Origin: Cytobacillus solani
Lineage (GTDB): Bacteria; Bacillota; Bacilli; Bacillales; Cytobacillaceae
Assembly (NCBI RefSeq): GCF_001420595.1
Contig: NZ_LJIX01000006.1
Span: 871,361-935,360, forward strand
Direction of reading: 5' to 3'
DNA: 64,000 nt
Of the stretch, positions 25,699 through 33,716 are shown in pieces. The notes beneath the pieces are model-generated. The model saw only the letters and a list, made by a program, of their open reading frames with translations, did not search any database and was not told the origin of the DNA. The translations under genes were made by a program, and so were the position numbers. The first letter of the stretch is position 1, and each line of letters opens with the position of its first letter.

Positions 25699-26937
25699 TT
25701 ATTCACTGTATTTCTTTAAAACAATTGCTGCATTATGACCTCCGAAGCCAAATGAGTTAGATAGACCCATATTTATTTTCACTTGGCGAGCAACGGATGG
25801 TACATAATCTAGATCACATAATGGATCAGGATTTTCTAAGTTAATGGTCGGAGGGATGATCCCTTCCTTTAAACTCATTGCTAAAGCAATTGCTTCAACT
25901 CCACCAGCTGCACCTAACATATGACCAATCATCGATTTATTAGCTGTTACGGGAATCTGATAAGCTTGTTGTCCAAACAACTGCTTAATAGCCATCGTTT
26001 CAGAGATGTCCCCGACTTTTGTACTTGTTGCATGGGCACTAATAACATCAATTTCTTCAGGCATTATATTGGCATTTTTTAAAGCGGATCTCATTGCAAG
26101 ATAGGCACCTTTCCCTTCCGGATGTGTAGCTACGATATGGTGTGCGTCTGAACTTGCACCATATCCAATGACTTCTGCATAAATTTTTGTCCCTCTGCGT
26201 AAAGCATGAGATAAAGATTCTAAAATTAGAATTCCTGCACCTTCTGACATGACAAATCCATCTCGACTTTCATCAAATGGACGACTAGCTTTAGTAGGAT
26301 CATCGTTTCTTGTTGATAATGCTGTAGCATTGCCAAAGCTTGCTATGGATAAATCTGTTATTGCTGCCTCTGTTCCACCTGCAAACATAACGTCAACTTC
26401 TCCATAACGGATAAGTCTAAAGGCTTCTCCGATAGCTGTATTTCCAATGGCACAAGCTGAAACAGGCGACATAGAAGGTCCCATCGCATTCCACTTGATA
26501 CTAATTTGTGCTGCAGCAGCATTCGAAATCATAGCAGGCACTAGGGTCGGGCTGACTCTTCTTGGCCCCTTTTGTCTAAGAGCATCAATATTTTCAATTA
26601 AGGTTTCAATTCCACCTATACCTGAACCTACATATACGCCTAACCTTTCTGCATCTATACGATCGAGTTCTAAATTAGAATCTGCCCAAGCTTGTTCAGC
26701 TGCAGCCAATGCAAATTGAGAAAAACGATCTAACCGTCTAGCTTCATTCTTTCCTAAAACGCTTTCTGCATCAAAATCTTGGACGATCCCTGCTATTTTT
26801 GTCTTATGATTCGTAACATCAAATGTATCAATAGTGGATATTCCAGATTCCCCGTTAATCAGATTGTTCCAAAATGTTTGGATGCTATTTCCTATAGGAG
26901 ACATGATCCCCATACCGGTAATCACAACTCTTTCCAC
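25699..26937 (-). CDS. fabF: Beta-ketoacyl-ACP synthase II (FabF type)
   Basis: A 412-residue KAS II condensing enzyme of fatty-acid elongation; cytoplasmic. The Cys-His-His triad is visible: nucleophile in SACAIGNTAIGEAF (the usual ACATG has isoleucine in place of threonine), histidine in SAHATSTKVGD, and histidine in NKSMIGHMLGAAGG. It ends with LSNSFGFGGHNAAIV, the normal C-terminus. It stands alone, away from any fab operon, and is divergent from an MmyB-type regulator. It may therefore be a secondary, specially regulated FabF. Confidence 0.92.
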   Translation of the reverse strand: MERVVITGMGIMSPIGNSIQTFWNNLINGESGISTIDTFDVTNHKTKIAGIVQDFDAESVLGKNEARRLDRFSQFALAAAEQAWADSNLELDRIDAERLGVYVGSGIGGIETLIENIDALRQKGPRRVSPTLVPAMISNAAAAQISIKWNAMGPSMSPVSACAIGNTAIGEAFRLIRYGEVDVMFAGGTEAAITDLSIASFGNATALSTRNDDPTKASRPFDESRDGFVMSEGAGILILESLSHALRRGTKIYAEVIGYGASSDAHHIVATHPEGKGAYLAMRSALKNANIMPEEIDVISAHATSTKVGDISETMAIKQLFGQQAYQIPVTANKSMIGHMLGAAGGVEAIALAMSLKEGIIPPTINLENPDPLCDLDYVPSVARQVKINMGLSNSFGFGGHNAAIVLKKYSE

Positions 26938-26991
26938 TTTTCATCCCTCCAAATCAATCATTATCTTGTATTTTACATCTCTTTTATCCTA

Positions 26992-27020
26992 TTACAAGGG
27001 GGAGTTTATCCTGGTATAAT
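26992..27020 (+). promoter_or_regulatory. Promoter of the MmyB-type regulator
   Basis: TTACAA (26992-26997), 17-nt spacer, TATAAT (27015-27020). It lies in the 122-nt gap shared with divergent fabF. Confidence 0.6.
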
Positions 27021-27059
27021 TGCTACTACGTTAAATTGATAAGATGAGGAGTTTTAAAA

Positions 27060-27914
27060 ATGAATGATAAAGCGAGGCTTGAAGCGTTGTCGACATTCTT
27101 GAAAAACAAGCGTGCCCAAATTAAGCCAGAGTCTATTGGTTTGCCTGCTGGAATACGGAGAAGGACACCAGGATTACGAAGAGAAGAGGTTGCACAATTA
27201 GCAGGTGTTAGTACCACTTGGTATACATGGCTAGAGCAAGGAAGAGATATCAAGGTTTCTTCTATCGTACTAGATTGTATTTCTACAGCTCTACAATTAA
27301 ATAATGATGAAAGAGACTACTTATATGACCTGGCATTAGAAGCAAAATCAGAAATTACCGATCAGAAAAAGGAGCAATCAGAGCTTAGCCCTTCTTTAAA
27401 GCGAATACTAGCTGAATTAACCTATTGTCCGACGATCATTACAGATCGACATTGCCATATTGTGGGTTGGAATCCGGCAGCTGCTCATGTTTTTTTAGAT
27501 TTTGAACAAATACCGAATGATGAAAGAAATTTAATTCGTTTAGTGTTCACTAGAAAAGAATTTAAAGCATTGGCTGTCAATTGGGAGCATTTTGCAAAAG
27601 GTTTTCTTGCTATTTTCCGTACCTATTATGGACACTATTTAGGTGATGAATGGTACAACCAATTTATTAAAGAAATGAGTCGTTCACATTCAGAATTCCA
27701 TGATTTATGGCGAGAAAGTCAAGTAAGTAAAGCCCCAGAAATGATCATTGAATTTAGGCATGCTAAAGCAGGCAAAATGTTGTTTAACTTAACTTCTCTC
27801 CAAGTTCAAGGGGATATGGATTTACGGTGCAGTATCTATACACCAGTAGAGGAAACAGATACAGAAAATAAATTAAAGCGATTAATGATGAGGGTTTCCG
27901 TTGAAAATGTCTAA
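27060..27914 (+). CDS. XRE regulator with MmyB-like ligand-binding domain
   Basis: A 284-residue regulator. Residues about 8-75 are a Cro/C1 helix-turn-helix (RRRTPGLRREEVAQLAGVST, TWYTWLEQGRDI). Residues about 105-275 are an MmyB/MltR-type PAS-like ligand domain (PTIITDRHCHIVGWNPAAA, then DEWYNQFIKEMSRSHSEFHD). A member of this family was crystallised with a fatty acid (from memory), which fits the divergent fabF neighbour. DNA-binding target and ligand here are inference. GAGGAG precedes the ATG. Confidence 0.88.
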   Translation: MNDKARLEALSTFLKNKRAQIKPESIGLPAGIRRRTPGLRREEVAQLAGVSTTWYTWLEQGRDIKVSSIVLDCISTALQLNNDERDYLYDLALEAKSEITDQKKEQSELSPSLKRILAELTYCPTIITDRHCHIVGWNPAAAHVFLDFEQIPNDERNLIRLVFTRKEFKALAVNWEHFAKGFLAIFRTYYGHYLGDEWYNQFIKEMSRSHSEFHDLWRESQVSKAPEMIIEFRHAKAGKMLFNLTSLQVQGDMDLRCSIYTPVEETDTENKLKRLMMRVSVENV

Positions 27915-27922
27915 AGTCATTT

Positions 27923-28000
27923 TGTTATTCCATTATTTGGTACCTATCTATAATAAGCATCAGTACTTATTTTTTAGGGACAGATTGTTTAGTAACTGTT
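27923..28000 (+). repeat. Diverged intergenic structured repeat, copy 13
   Basis: TTATTCCATTATTTGGTACC, TATCTATAATAAGCATCAGT, ACTTATTTTTTAGGGACAGA, TTGTTTAGTAA. The 5' and 3' edges match; stem arms GGTACCTA-like and AGTACTTA-like still pair partly. Confidence 0.6.
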
Positions 28001-28096
28001 TAGTAAAAAAATAGAGATCGTAAAGTAATGTATTTAAACTAGAAACATAGTTTAGTTGAACTAGAAAAGTTTTAATAAAAAAAGTAGGGGAAAAGA

Positions 28097-28192
28097 ATGG
28101 ACAAGGAAATAACAATTGAAGACTACAATCCAAATTGGTCTAAACAATTTGAAGAAGAAAAAGAAAAACTAGAGGAAATATTAGCTGATTAG
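28097..28192 (+). pseudogene. GrpB-family (UPF0157) N-terminal fragment
   Basis: Thirty-one codons encode the family's opening (IEDYNPNWSKQFEEEKEKLE) and then stop at TAG, where a full protein would continue for about 140 more residues with the GSTSVPG nucleotidyltransferase motif. AGTAGGGGAAAAG precedes the ATG. The missing body is not present downstream. Confidence 0.7.
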
Positions 28193-28268
28193 GAACGGTA
28201 GAATGGGTGAAAAACGATAAAGAATATATTTAAAACCCAGATTATATTAGAAGAAAGGTAGTATTTTA

Positions 28269-28925
28269 ATGAAAAATAATCGTAAATGTTTAATGGGAAT
28301 ATTAATAGGAGTATCAGTTATATTGGCTGCTTGTGGAAACTCATCTAACGAGTCAGGAGCAGTGTTGGACAACGATTCACAAAATAGTAACTTATCACAA
28401 AACACCAATGAAGACTCTTTTAATTCAGATTCACCTGAGAATGCCTTAAATAGCGACAACACTAATACGGATACCATTGATCAAGAAAATAATGATACAA
28501 ACAAAAAAGTGGATACATCAAGCAATGTACCTGGAAAAGAAGAAGGCCTGTCTACTAATCAAACTGAAGGAAGTCTGAAGGAAAAGTATTTAAAAAAATT
28601 ATATGATACTAAAAATGAAACGGAAGAATTGGAAGTAGAAGATTCATCGACATACGCTTTGAAAAAAGTGGAAAACGATAGATGGAATATTTGGGATGAA
28701 TGGTTGAATGAAATTTATGGAGTTTTAAAGGAGCAACTGTCACCAGAAGAGATGAACCAATTAAGAGAAGAACAACGGAATTGGATAAAATATAGAGATG
28801 ATCGTGCATTGGAAGCATCGCTAAAATATAAAGGCGGTACGCTAGAACACTTGGAATATGTGGCAGTGCTAGCTAATCTGACAGAAGAAAGATGCTTTGA
28901 ATTGGTTGAAGATTATATGAAATAA
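28269..28925 (+). CDS. Lipoprotein with LprI-like (DUF1311) domain
   Basis: A 218-residue lipoprotein: signal peptide with lipobox LAAC at residues 17-20, then a long Asn/Ser/Asp-rich linker to about residue 100. The C-terminal DUF1311/LprI-type helical domain holds the diagnostic LREEQRNWIKYRD. In mycobacteria LprI inhibits lysozyme (family knowledge). Whether this protein does so is unknown. It would sit on the outer face of the membrane. GAAAGGTAG precedes the ATG. Monocistronic. Confidence 0.82.
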   Translation: MKNNRKCLMGILIGVSVILAACGNSSNESGAVLDNDSQNSNLSQNTNEDSFNSDSPENALNSDNTNTDTIDQENNDTNKKVDTSSNVPGKEEGLSTNQTEGSLKEKYLKKLYDTKNETEELEVEDSSTYALKKVENDRWNIWDEWLNEIYGVLKEQLSPEEMNQLREEQRNWIKYRDDRALEASLKYKGGTLEHLEYVAVLANLTEERCFELVEDYMK

Positions 28926-29009
28926 TTTTTCATAACGAGTATTGACTTTTATTTACGTCACCCTCTGTTACTGGATTTAGTGTGCAGACGGTAGTTTTTT
29001 TATAAAAAC

Positions 29010-29087
29010 GTACTTAACAATCAGGCGCATTTCTGGAACAGGAAATGTGCCTTTCTTAATGAATTGAGCAGGATTGTTGAATTTTTG
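29010..29087 (+). repeat. Intergenic structured repeat, copy 14
   Basis: AACAATCAGGCGCATTTCTG, GAACAGGAAATGTGCCTTTC, TTAATGAATTGAGCAGGATT. Stem arms GGCGCATTTC and GAAATGTGCC pair fully (one G-T) although their sequence differs from the other copies. Confidence 0.75.
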
Positions 29088-29247
29088 TTATAATGAAAAT
29101 ACGGAAAATTCATACTTTTTAAGTTCCGTTGCTTGGCTAATTTACAAAAAACACTAGAGGACTGAGAAACAGTGGGAAGGCCAAAAGAATTGGTCATTTT
29201 GTTGAGTGAAAAAAGTTTGCTCATTTTGTAAAAGTGAGGGAATGCTT

Positions 29248-29712
29248 ATGTCATCATATTTCTTTGAAAACGGGTTACATGGCGTAAATGCTCATGTTGA
29301 CCCCTTGGAGGTATTTGAGGGTTTACTTTGGGAGAAGGCTGGGGGTAAACCCGCAAACTGTCCATATTCAGTGTGGCAGCTTCTAAACCATATGATTTTC
29401 TGGCAAGATTTCTATCTTGCCTATCTAAAAGGTAAGGTGCCCAAACATCCAGAACATGATGAAGACTCATGGCCAGATGAAATAGCTCCGTCAAATGAAG
29501 CCGAATGGAGTGACACACTTCTTCTATTCAGTAAGGGGTTAAAGGAAGCTGAAAACGAAGCAAAAAAAGATTTAACGGAACTGAAAGACCTAGGATTGGA
29601 AAGGACTCGTGGGGACCTTTTAACCACTCTTATGGCACATAACAGTTATCATACCGGACAGATCGCACTGATTCGGCAATTAATTGGAGAATGGCCTCCA
29701 CCTTCTTGGTGA
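29248..29712 (+). CDS. DinB-superfamily protein
   Basis: A 154-residue four-helix DinB-like protein with metal-ligand histidines in VWQLLNHMIFWQDFYLAYL and in the C-terminal TLMAHNSYHTGQIALIRQL. The second motif, HxxYHxGQI, is strongly conserved in this superfamily. Third DinB-fold protein in the window; the three are not close paralogues. Start 29248 is preferred since GAGGG (29236-29240) lies 7 nt before it. An upstream GTG would add a poorly conserved cysteine-containing tail. Function unknown. Confidence 0.82.
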   Translation: MSSYFFENGLHGVNAHVDPLEVFEGLLWEKAGGKPANCPYSVWQLLNHMIFWQDFYLAYLKGKVPKHPEHDEDSWPDEIAPSNEAEWSDTLLLFSKGLKEAENEAKKDLTELKDLGLERTRGDLLTTLMAHNSYHTGQIALIRQLIGEWPPPSW

Positions 29713-29786
29713 TACTTGGTAGCTAACCGGCGGCTACAGTTTTAAGATTGGAGAGTTCAATAAAACCAGCTAATAGTAGGCAGCTG

Positions 29787-29860
29787 CTTATTCAAGAATC
29801 GGGCGCTTATCAGTAGCAAGGATAGGCGCTTATTTTCCGTTTTAGGGTCAGATTGTGGAA
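29787..29860 (+). repeat. Intergenic structured repeat, copy 15
   Basis: TTATTCAAGAATCGGGCGCT, TATCAGTAGCAAGGATAGGC, GCTTATTTTCCGTTTTAGGG, TCAGATTGTGGAA. Arms GGCGCTTATC and GGATAGGCGC pair. Located between the DinB gene and the T-box promoter of the MccF-like gene. Confidence 0.75.
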
Positions 29861-29949
29861 GATCGAGCTTATAGATGATGAGGTTATTTTTGATAAAATG
29901 TGAAGTACTACACTTAATTTAACTTGGCAGGTTAGTGAATAAAATTCAG

Positions 29950-29977
29950 TTGACATTAAAATTTATTGATTTATAAT
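29950..29977 (+). promoter_or_regulatory. Promoter of the MccF-like gene
   Basis: TTGACA (29950-29955), 16-nt spacer, TATAAT (29972-29977): a consensus vegetative promoter whose transcript begins just before the T-box. Confidence 0.8.
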
Positions 29978-29984
29978 ATTCAGA

Positions 29985-30242
29985 AATAACGATAATTAAA
30001 CGCTGTGATTAGGAGTAGTAAGGATCATTTATTGTTAAGAGAGCTGTTGGTTGGTGTAAAACAGTCAATAAATCCCTGAACTCACCTAGGAGTGGTAAGG
30101 CTGAGGTTGTCTTAACCTAAGTTTTAACGGTTTACCCCGTAATCGGTTTAGAGTGGGTTTGTTTATGTAAGTATCAAACCAAAAAGAGTGGTACCACGAA
30201 GGTAAAACCTGTCGTCTCTTATGAGATGATAGGTTTTTTATA
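29985..30242 (+). promoter_or_regulatory. T-box leader of the MccF-like gene (likely Leu-specific)
   Basis: Stem I has TTAGG/CCTAG at the base, AGTAGTA, upper arm GGATCATTTATTG paired with CAATAAATCC, the AGAGAG bulge and a GGTTGG distal loop. The antiterminator carries GAGTGGTACCACG (30186-30198). The terminator pairs AAACCTGTCGTCTC with GAGATGATAGGTTT before a T run. The specifier loop reads TGAACTCA, placing CTC (30081-30083), a leucine codon, in the specifier position. The TGGT bulge fits a tRNA with A73, as in tRNA-Leu. Confidence 0.85.
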
Positions 30243-30262
30243 TTTAGTAAGGAGGTCTCAAA

Positions 30263-31291
30263 ATGAAAATTAACTATCCAATTGGGTTGGTAAAAGGTGA
30301 TAAAGTTGCAGTTACAGCACTTTCAAGTGGTGTAGAGAAGTCTCTACATATACTATTAGAAAAAGCTAAAAGGAACCTTGAATCTTTAGGGTATGAAGTA
30401 GTATTAGGAAACACCGTTTGGAAAGAAGAAAAAGCTAGAAGTGCAGCAAAAGAAATTAGAGCAGCAGAGTTCATGGAATTTTACACTGATCCAATGATAA
30501 AAGCTATTATCCCGCCTTGGGGAGGTCAGTTTGCAATAGAAGTTCTTCCATTAATTGATTGGGAGAACCTAAAAACACTACCTCCAAAATGGATCTTGGG
30601 ATACTCAGACATAAGTACTTTTAATTTTGTTTATACGACCGCCACTGGTAATGCATCAGCTCATGGTATTAATTTTAATGAAATGTCTGCCCCGCAGCTA
30701 GATGAAACAAGTAGCCGTTGGCATGATGTATTAACTGCTAACAAAGGGTATTTAATTAAACAAAATTCATCTGAAAAATTTCAATCATCATGGGAAAAAG
30801 TATTTCAAAATCCTGCAACAGGATTTTATTTAGATACAAAAACAGAATGGAAAAGTAACGTAGAGCGAACTTCTTTTTCAGGTAGGTTAATTGGAGGGGT
30901 TCTTAATACTTTGCAATTACTTCACCGAACGCCTTTTGATAAAGTTGAAAGTTATATAGAGAATTATACAATTGATGTAGGAACCGTATGGTATTTCGAA
31001 AGCGTTGGTATGAGTGCTGCTGAAATTTACCGTGCTTTATGGCAAATGAAAATAAATGGTTGGTTTAAAAACACGAATGGCGTTCTTATTGGAAGACTTA
31101 GTGGGTATACAGCATCTAAAGACTATGAATTATTAGATGTTTTAAAGGATATTTTTACTGAAGCAAACATTCCTTTTATTTATGACGTGGACATTAGCCA
31201 TTTACCACCACAGATAACCTTAGTGAATGGAGCAATAGCAAACATTCGTTATCAAAATGGAATAGGTGAAATAGAATTAAATTTAAATTAG
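30263..31291 (+). CDS. MccF-like S66 peptidase (LD-carboxypeptidase family)
   Basis: A 342-residue serine peptidase of family S66. The nucleophile is S115 in ILGYSDIS, with the glutamate in WYFESVG (about 244) and the histidine in DISHLPPQ (about 312). This spacing resembles MccF, the microcin C immunity peptidase that cleaves aminoacyl-nucleotide conjugates, rather than the shorter LdcA of peptidoglycan recycling. No signal peptide, so cytoplasmic. Expression is controlled by the T-box directly upstream, so it should rise when a charged tRNA (probably Leu) runs short. GTAAGGAGGTC precedes the ATG. Confidence 0.88.
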   Translation: MKINYPIGLVKGDKVAVTALSSGVEKSLHILLEKAKRNLESLGYEVVLGNTVWKEEKARSAAKEIRAAEFMEFYTDPMIKAIIPPWGGQFAIEVLPLIDWENLKTLPPKWILGYSDISTFNFVYTTATGNASAHGINFNEMSAPQLDETSSRWHDVLTANKGYLIKQNSSEKFQSSWEKVFQNPATGFYLDTKTEWKSNVERTSFSGRLIGGVLNTLQLLHRTPFDKVESYIENYTIDVGTVWYFESVGMSAAEIYRALWQMKINGWFKNTNGVLIGRLSGYTASKDYELLDVLKDIFTEANIPFIYDVDISHLPPQITLVNGAIANIRYQNGIGEIELNLN

Positions 31292-31299
31292 AGTTTATA

Positions 31300-31456
31300 T
31301 ATCAGGGGTCATTTCTGAGCTTGAACTGTATATCGAATATTACAATCACAAACGTATCAAAGGAAAATTAAGAGGATTGAGTCCGGTACAGTACCGAATT
31401 CAATCCTCCATAGCAGCTTAATTTAATAGTATGTCTAACTTTTTGGGGTCACTTCA
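31300..31456 (+). mobile_element. 3' remnant of an IS3-family element
   Basis: Codons from about 31321 read [30 protein letters not shown] and stop: the invariant C-terminus of IS150-like IS3 transposases (orfB). The terminal sequence TGTCTAACTTTTTGGGGTCA follows at 31431-31450. Everything upstream of the last 30 codons is gone. The end of the element directly touches a half copy of the structured repeat. Confidence 0.8.
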
Positions 31457-31506
31457 AAATAAGGAAAGCGTCTTTCTTCATGAAAAGGGCCAGATTGTTT
31501 AAGTAA
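31457..31506 (+). repeat. 3' half of intergenic structured repeat, copy 16
   Basis: AAATAAGGAAAGCGTCTTTC, TTCATGAAAAGGGCCAGATT, GTTTAAGTAA: loop, right arm and tail of the GGCGCTTTCC variant. The left arm has been replaced by the IS3 remnant. Confidence 0.8.
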
Positions 31507-31516
31507 CTGTGCAAAA

Positions 31517-31741
31517 TTGAGGAAAGATAATCAGTTGACCCAAATGGGGGTGGCGGATAAATTAGGCGTTACTTACCAGGCCATCAGCAATTGGGAGCGC
31601 GGGGAAACCATGCCGGATATCACAAAGCTGCCGGAGTTAGCTGTTGTATTAGGCGTTAGCAAGAGAAGGACTTTGACCAATAAGAGAACAGTATCACAAA
31701 TATTGGTACAGCTTACAAATTTGATATGTATCCATAAATAG
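31517..31741 (+). pseudogene. XRE-type helix-turn-helix fragment
   Basis: About 55 codons encode a Cro/C1 helix-turn-helix (TQMGVADKLGVTYQAISNWE, then RGETMPDITKLPELAVVLGV). It lacks the usual first turn and gives way to unrelated codons and a stop. The only start is a TTG without ribosome-binding site. GC content is higher than around it. It starts right after a repeat's 3' end. Confidence 0.6.
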
Positions 31742-31803
31742 ATTAGAGCAGGAAATAAAAAATCCTGCTCTAATTATTTTTAAAAAGAAAGAGTAAATTG
31801 CGG

Positions 31804-32877
31804 CTATTCTACTTTAACCTTGATTTTATCAATAGCGTTATATCCATAACCCTTTTTATTCCATAAAGGTGTAGTTGGTTGGCTTCGACCATATGAATCT
31901 GTTGCTTTTGACATGATCATATATTCACCTTTCCTTAATATATTCCATTCATAAGACCATGATTGCCAGCCGTAACAAGGATTTTTAGAAGGCTCTATTT
32001 TTGCATTGAGCCAATCACTTCCACCGTCTACGCTTATATCTACCTTTGTAATAACGCCATTGCCTGTCCAAGCAATCCCTTTAATAAAATGCTTACCAGT
32101 ATGTAAAATTTCCAAATCTAAAGGCTTTTGAATAGTCGAGTTTACATTTATTGTAGTAACAGGGAAGGAATCCTTATTACTTTCTTTATTTGGGTAATAC
32201 ACGTAATCGATTGTCTGAAAGGGTCCTGTAAATTTAGAATCAATAACACTAATTTGCTTGATCCATTTTACGGATGCCATTGCATACCACTGTGGAACAA
32301 TTAATCTCAGTGGATACCCGTGCTTAAACGGAATTGGTTGATTATTATACTCATATGCAATAATGGTTTCAGGGTGGAGGGCCTTCCTAATAGGTAAACT
32401 TCTTGCGTAGGTGAAAACCTCGTTATTTAGATCAGTTCTTTCTCCAAAGTCGTATCCTTCCACGACAATTTCCTTTGCATCTTCTCTTATTCTAGCAAGA
32501 TCAAGTAGGTTTCGTAATGGTACACCCTTCCAATATCCTTGACTAATAGCACCCTTTCCCCATTGTTCTCCAAATACTTTTGGTTCGAAAAGGCTACGTT
32601 TATCTCCCGAACATTCAAGGACAACTTGTATTGTTTTTGAAGGCAATTGAAGAATGTCCTGCATGGACAGTATTACTGGTCTTGAAACTATCCCATTAAT
32701 CGGGAGCCAATAGTTTCGTAAAGAAAGGGTTGGATAAGAAAAGTGGTTCCGCCTATAAAATAAATTATTAATCATCATGTCATTATTAATAAATTGAATG
32801 GGTGTTTCCTGATTTTCCGGTAACAAACTACGCGTCAATAAGTATGGCTTCACTTTATGGTGGTTTGAACGGTCCAT
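31804..32877 (-). CDS. Sulfite-oxidase-family molybdenum enzyme
   Basis: A 357-residue molybdopterin oxidoreductase. The N-terminal SUOX fold holds the molybdenum-ligating cysteine in VVLECSGDKRS near residue 89. FKHGYPLRLIVPQWYAMASV, KWIKQI forms the conserved core, and the C-terminal 120 residues are a Mo-co dimerisation domain (VDISVDGGSDWLNAKI). It lacks a Tat signal and a haem domain, so it is a cytoplasmic or partnerless member. The donor could be sulfite or another oxyanion or sulfoxide. GGAGGAAGC precedes the ATG. Confidence 0.88.
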   Translation of the reverse strand: MDRSNHHKVKPYLLTRSLLPENQETPIQFINNDMMINNLFYRRNHFSYPTLSLRNYWLPINGIVSRPVILSMQDILQLPSKTIQVVLECSGDKRSLFEPKVFGEQWGKGAISQGYWKGVPLRNLLDLARIREDAKEIVVEGYDFGERTDLNNEVFTYARSLPIRKALHPETIIAYEYNNQPIPFKHGYPLRLIVPQWYAMASVKWIKQISVIDSKFTGPFQTIDYVYYPNKESNKDSFPVTTINVNSTIQKPLDLEILHTGKHFIKGIAWTGNGVITKVDISVDGGSDWLNAKIEPSKNPCYGWQSWSYEWNILRKGEYMIMSKATDSYGRSQPTTPLWNKKGYGYNAIDKIKVKVE

Positions 32878-33053
32878 AGCTTCCTCCTAATCAAAAATGC
32901 TCATATCATATGCATATGAGCAAGGCATTTTGATTAGTCATATAGGAATCAATGCATTTATGAAAGCCTCAACACTTCTTTAAAGGAGTAGTAGTTGTTG
33001 GGACAAACGACAAACAAATTTATGTAATGAGTTAGTTAGGGAGGTAATAAATT

Positions 33054-33422
33054 CTACAAGACATCGCCAGACAAGTTGGCTTTGTAAATCGATCTAGTAA
33101 ATATCAAGCAAACGAACTCATTGCCCTTAGCATATGTCTCAGTCAAGAAATTGCTAGCACATCACTTACACAATTGTGCAGTCAGTTAGAAGCTTCCACT
33201 GGGGTACTTATGAGCTCAGAAGGACTGAATCAACGCTTTAATTCGGCAGCTGTCGTATTTCTTCGAGAAGTCTTTACTTCTCTACTCACACAAAAACTCT
33301 GTTCAAATCACTCACTTTCTGCACACGTAATCTCTATTCTCGAATTATACTTTACATATACTTACTTTTATGTTAAATTACTCAATGATAAATTTGACAA
33401 AGGGAGGTGCAAGCGATGTTAA
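33054..33422 (+). pseudogene. IS4-family transposase N-terminal remnant
   Basis: An open frame without start begins LQDIARQVGFVNRSSKYQAN, continues LCSQLEASTGVLMSSEGLNQ, RFNSAAVVFLREVF, and breaks off after HSLSA. This matches the N-terminal domain of IS4/IS231-type transposases. The catalytic DDE domain is missing, and after about 33330 the codons are unrelated. It ends just inside the leader of the cfr-like gene. Confidence 0.7.
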
Positions 33423-33634
33423 CTGTTTTTAGAATTTTGTTTGGGAAAAATGCAAAAATTGGTGATGAATTAGCACATAAAGGGAGCAGTCTGTCCTTTT
33501 TTATGCTATACAACCATATAAAAAACAGTTATCGGAGCATTGCATCTATGACAAAATACAAATAAATAACTTATTTATTTGTGTACAATTTGCTATTAAT
33601 GTCTAGCACCGATAATTTGATCGGTGCTTTTTGT
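33394..33634 (+). promoter_or_regulatory. Putative attenuator leader of the cfr-like gene
   Basis: TTGACA (33394-33399) with TGTTAA 17 nt later is a possible promoter. A perfect terminator follows: AGCACCGAT (33605-33613), 6-nt loop, ATCGGTGCT (33620-33628), T run. It ends about 85 nt before the cfr-like start, with no better promoter after it. TTATCGGAGC (33529-33538) is complementary to GCACCGATAA with one mismatch, so it could act as an antiterminator. It lies inside the upstream ORF 33416-33565. Confidence 0.5.
33416..33565 (+). CDS. Possible upstream ORF in the cfr-like leader
   Basis: A 49-codon frame with a strong AAAGGGAGGTG ribosome-binding site (33399-33409), 7 nt from ATG 33416. 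Nested in-frame ATGs at 33503 and 33548 would give 20- or 5-residue peptides (the last being MTKYK). The product matches nothing I recognise. Its 3' part overlaps the candidate antiterminator arm, so ribosome position in it could decide whether the terminator at 33605-33633 forms. It may equally be a decayed gene. Confidence 0.4.
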   Translation: MLTVFRILFGKNAKIGDELAHKGSSLSFFMLYNHIKNSYRSIASMTKYK

Positions 33635-33716
33635 ATTCTTCTTTAACTTAAAGGATAGATAAACTCCCTTCTATTTACTCACAAAAGATTAGAGAGTCAT
33701 ATGGAAGGTGAGAAAC

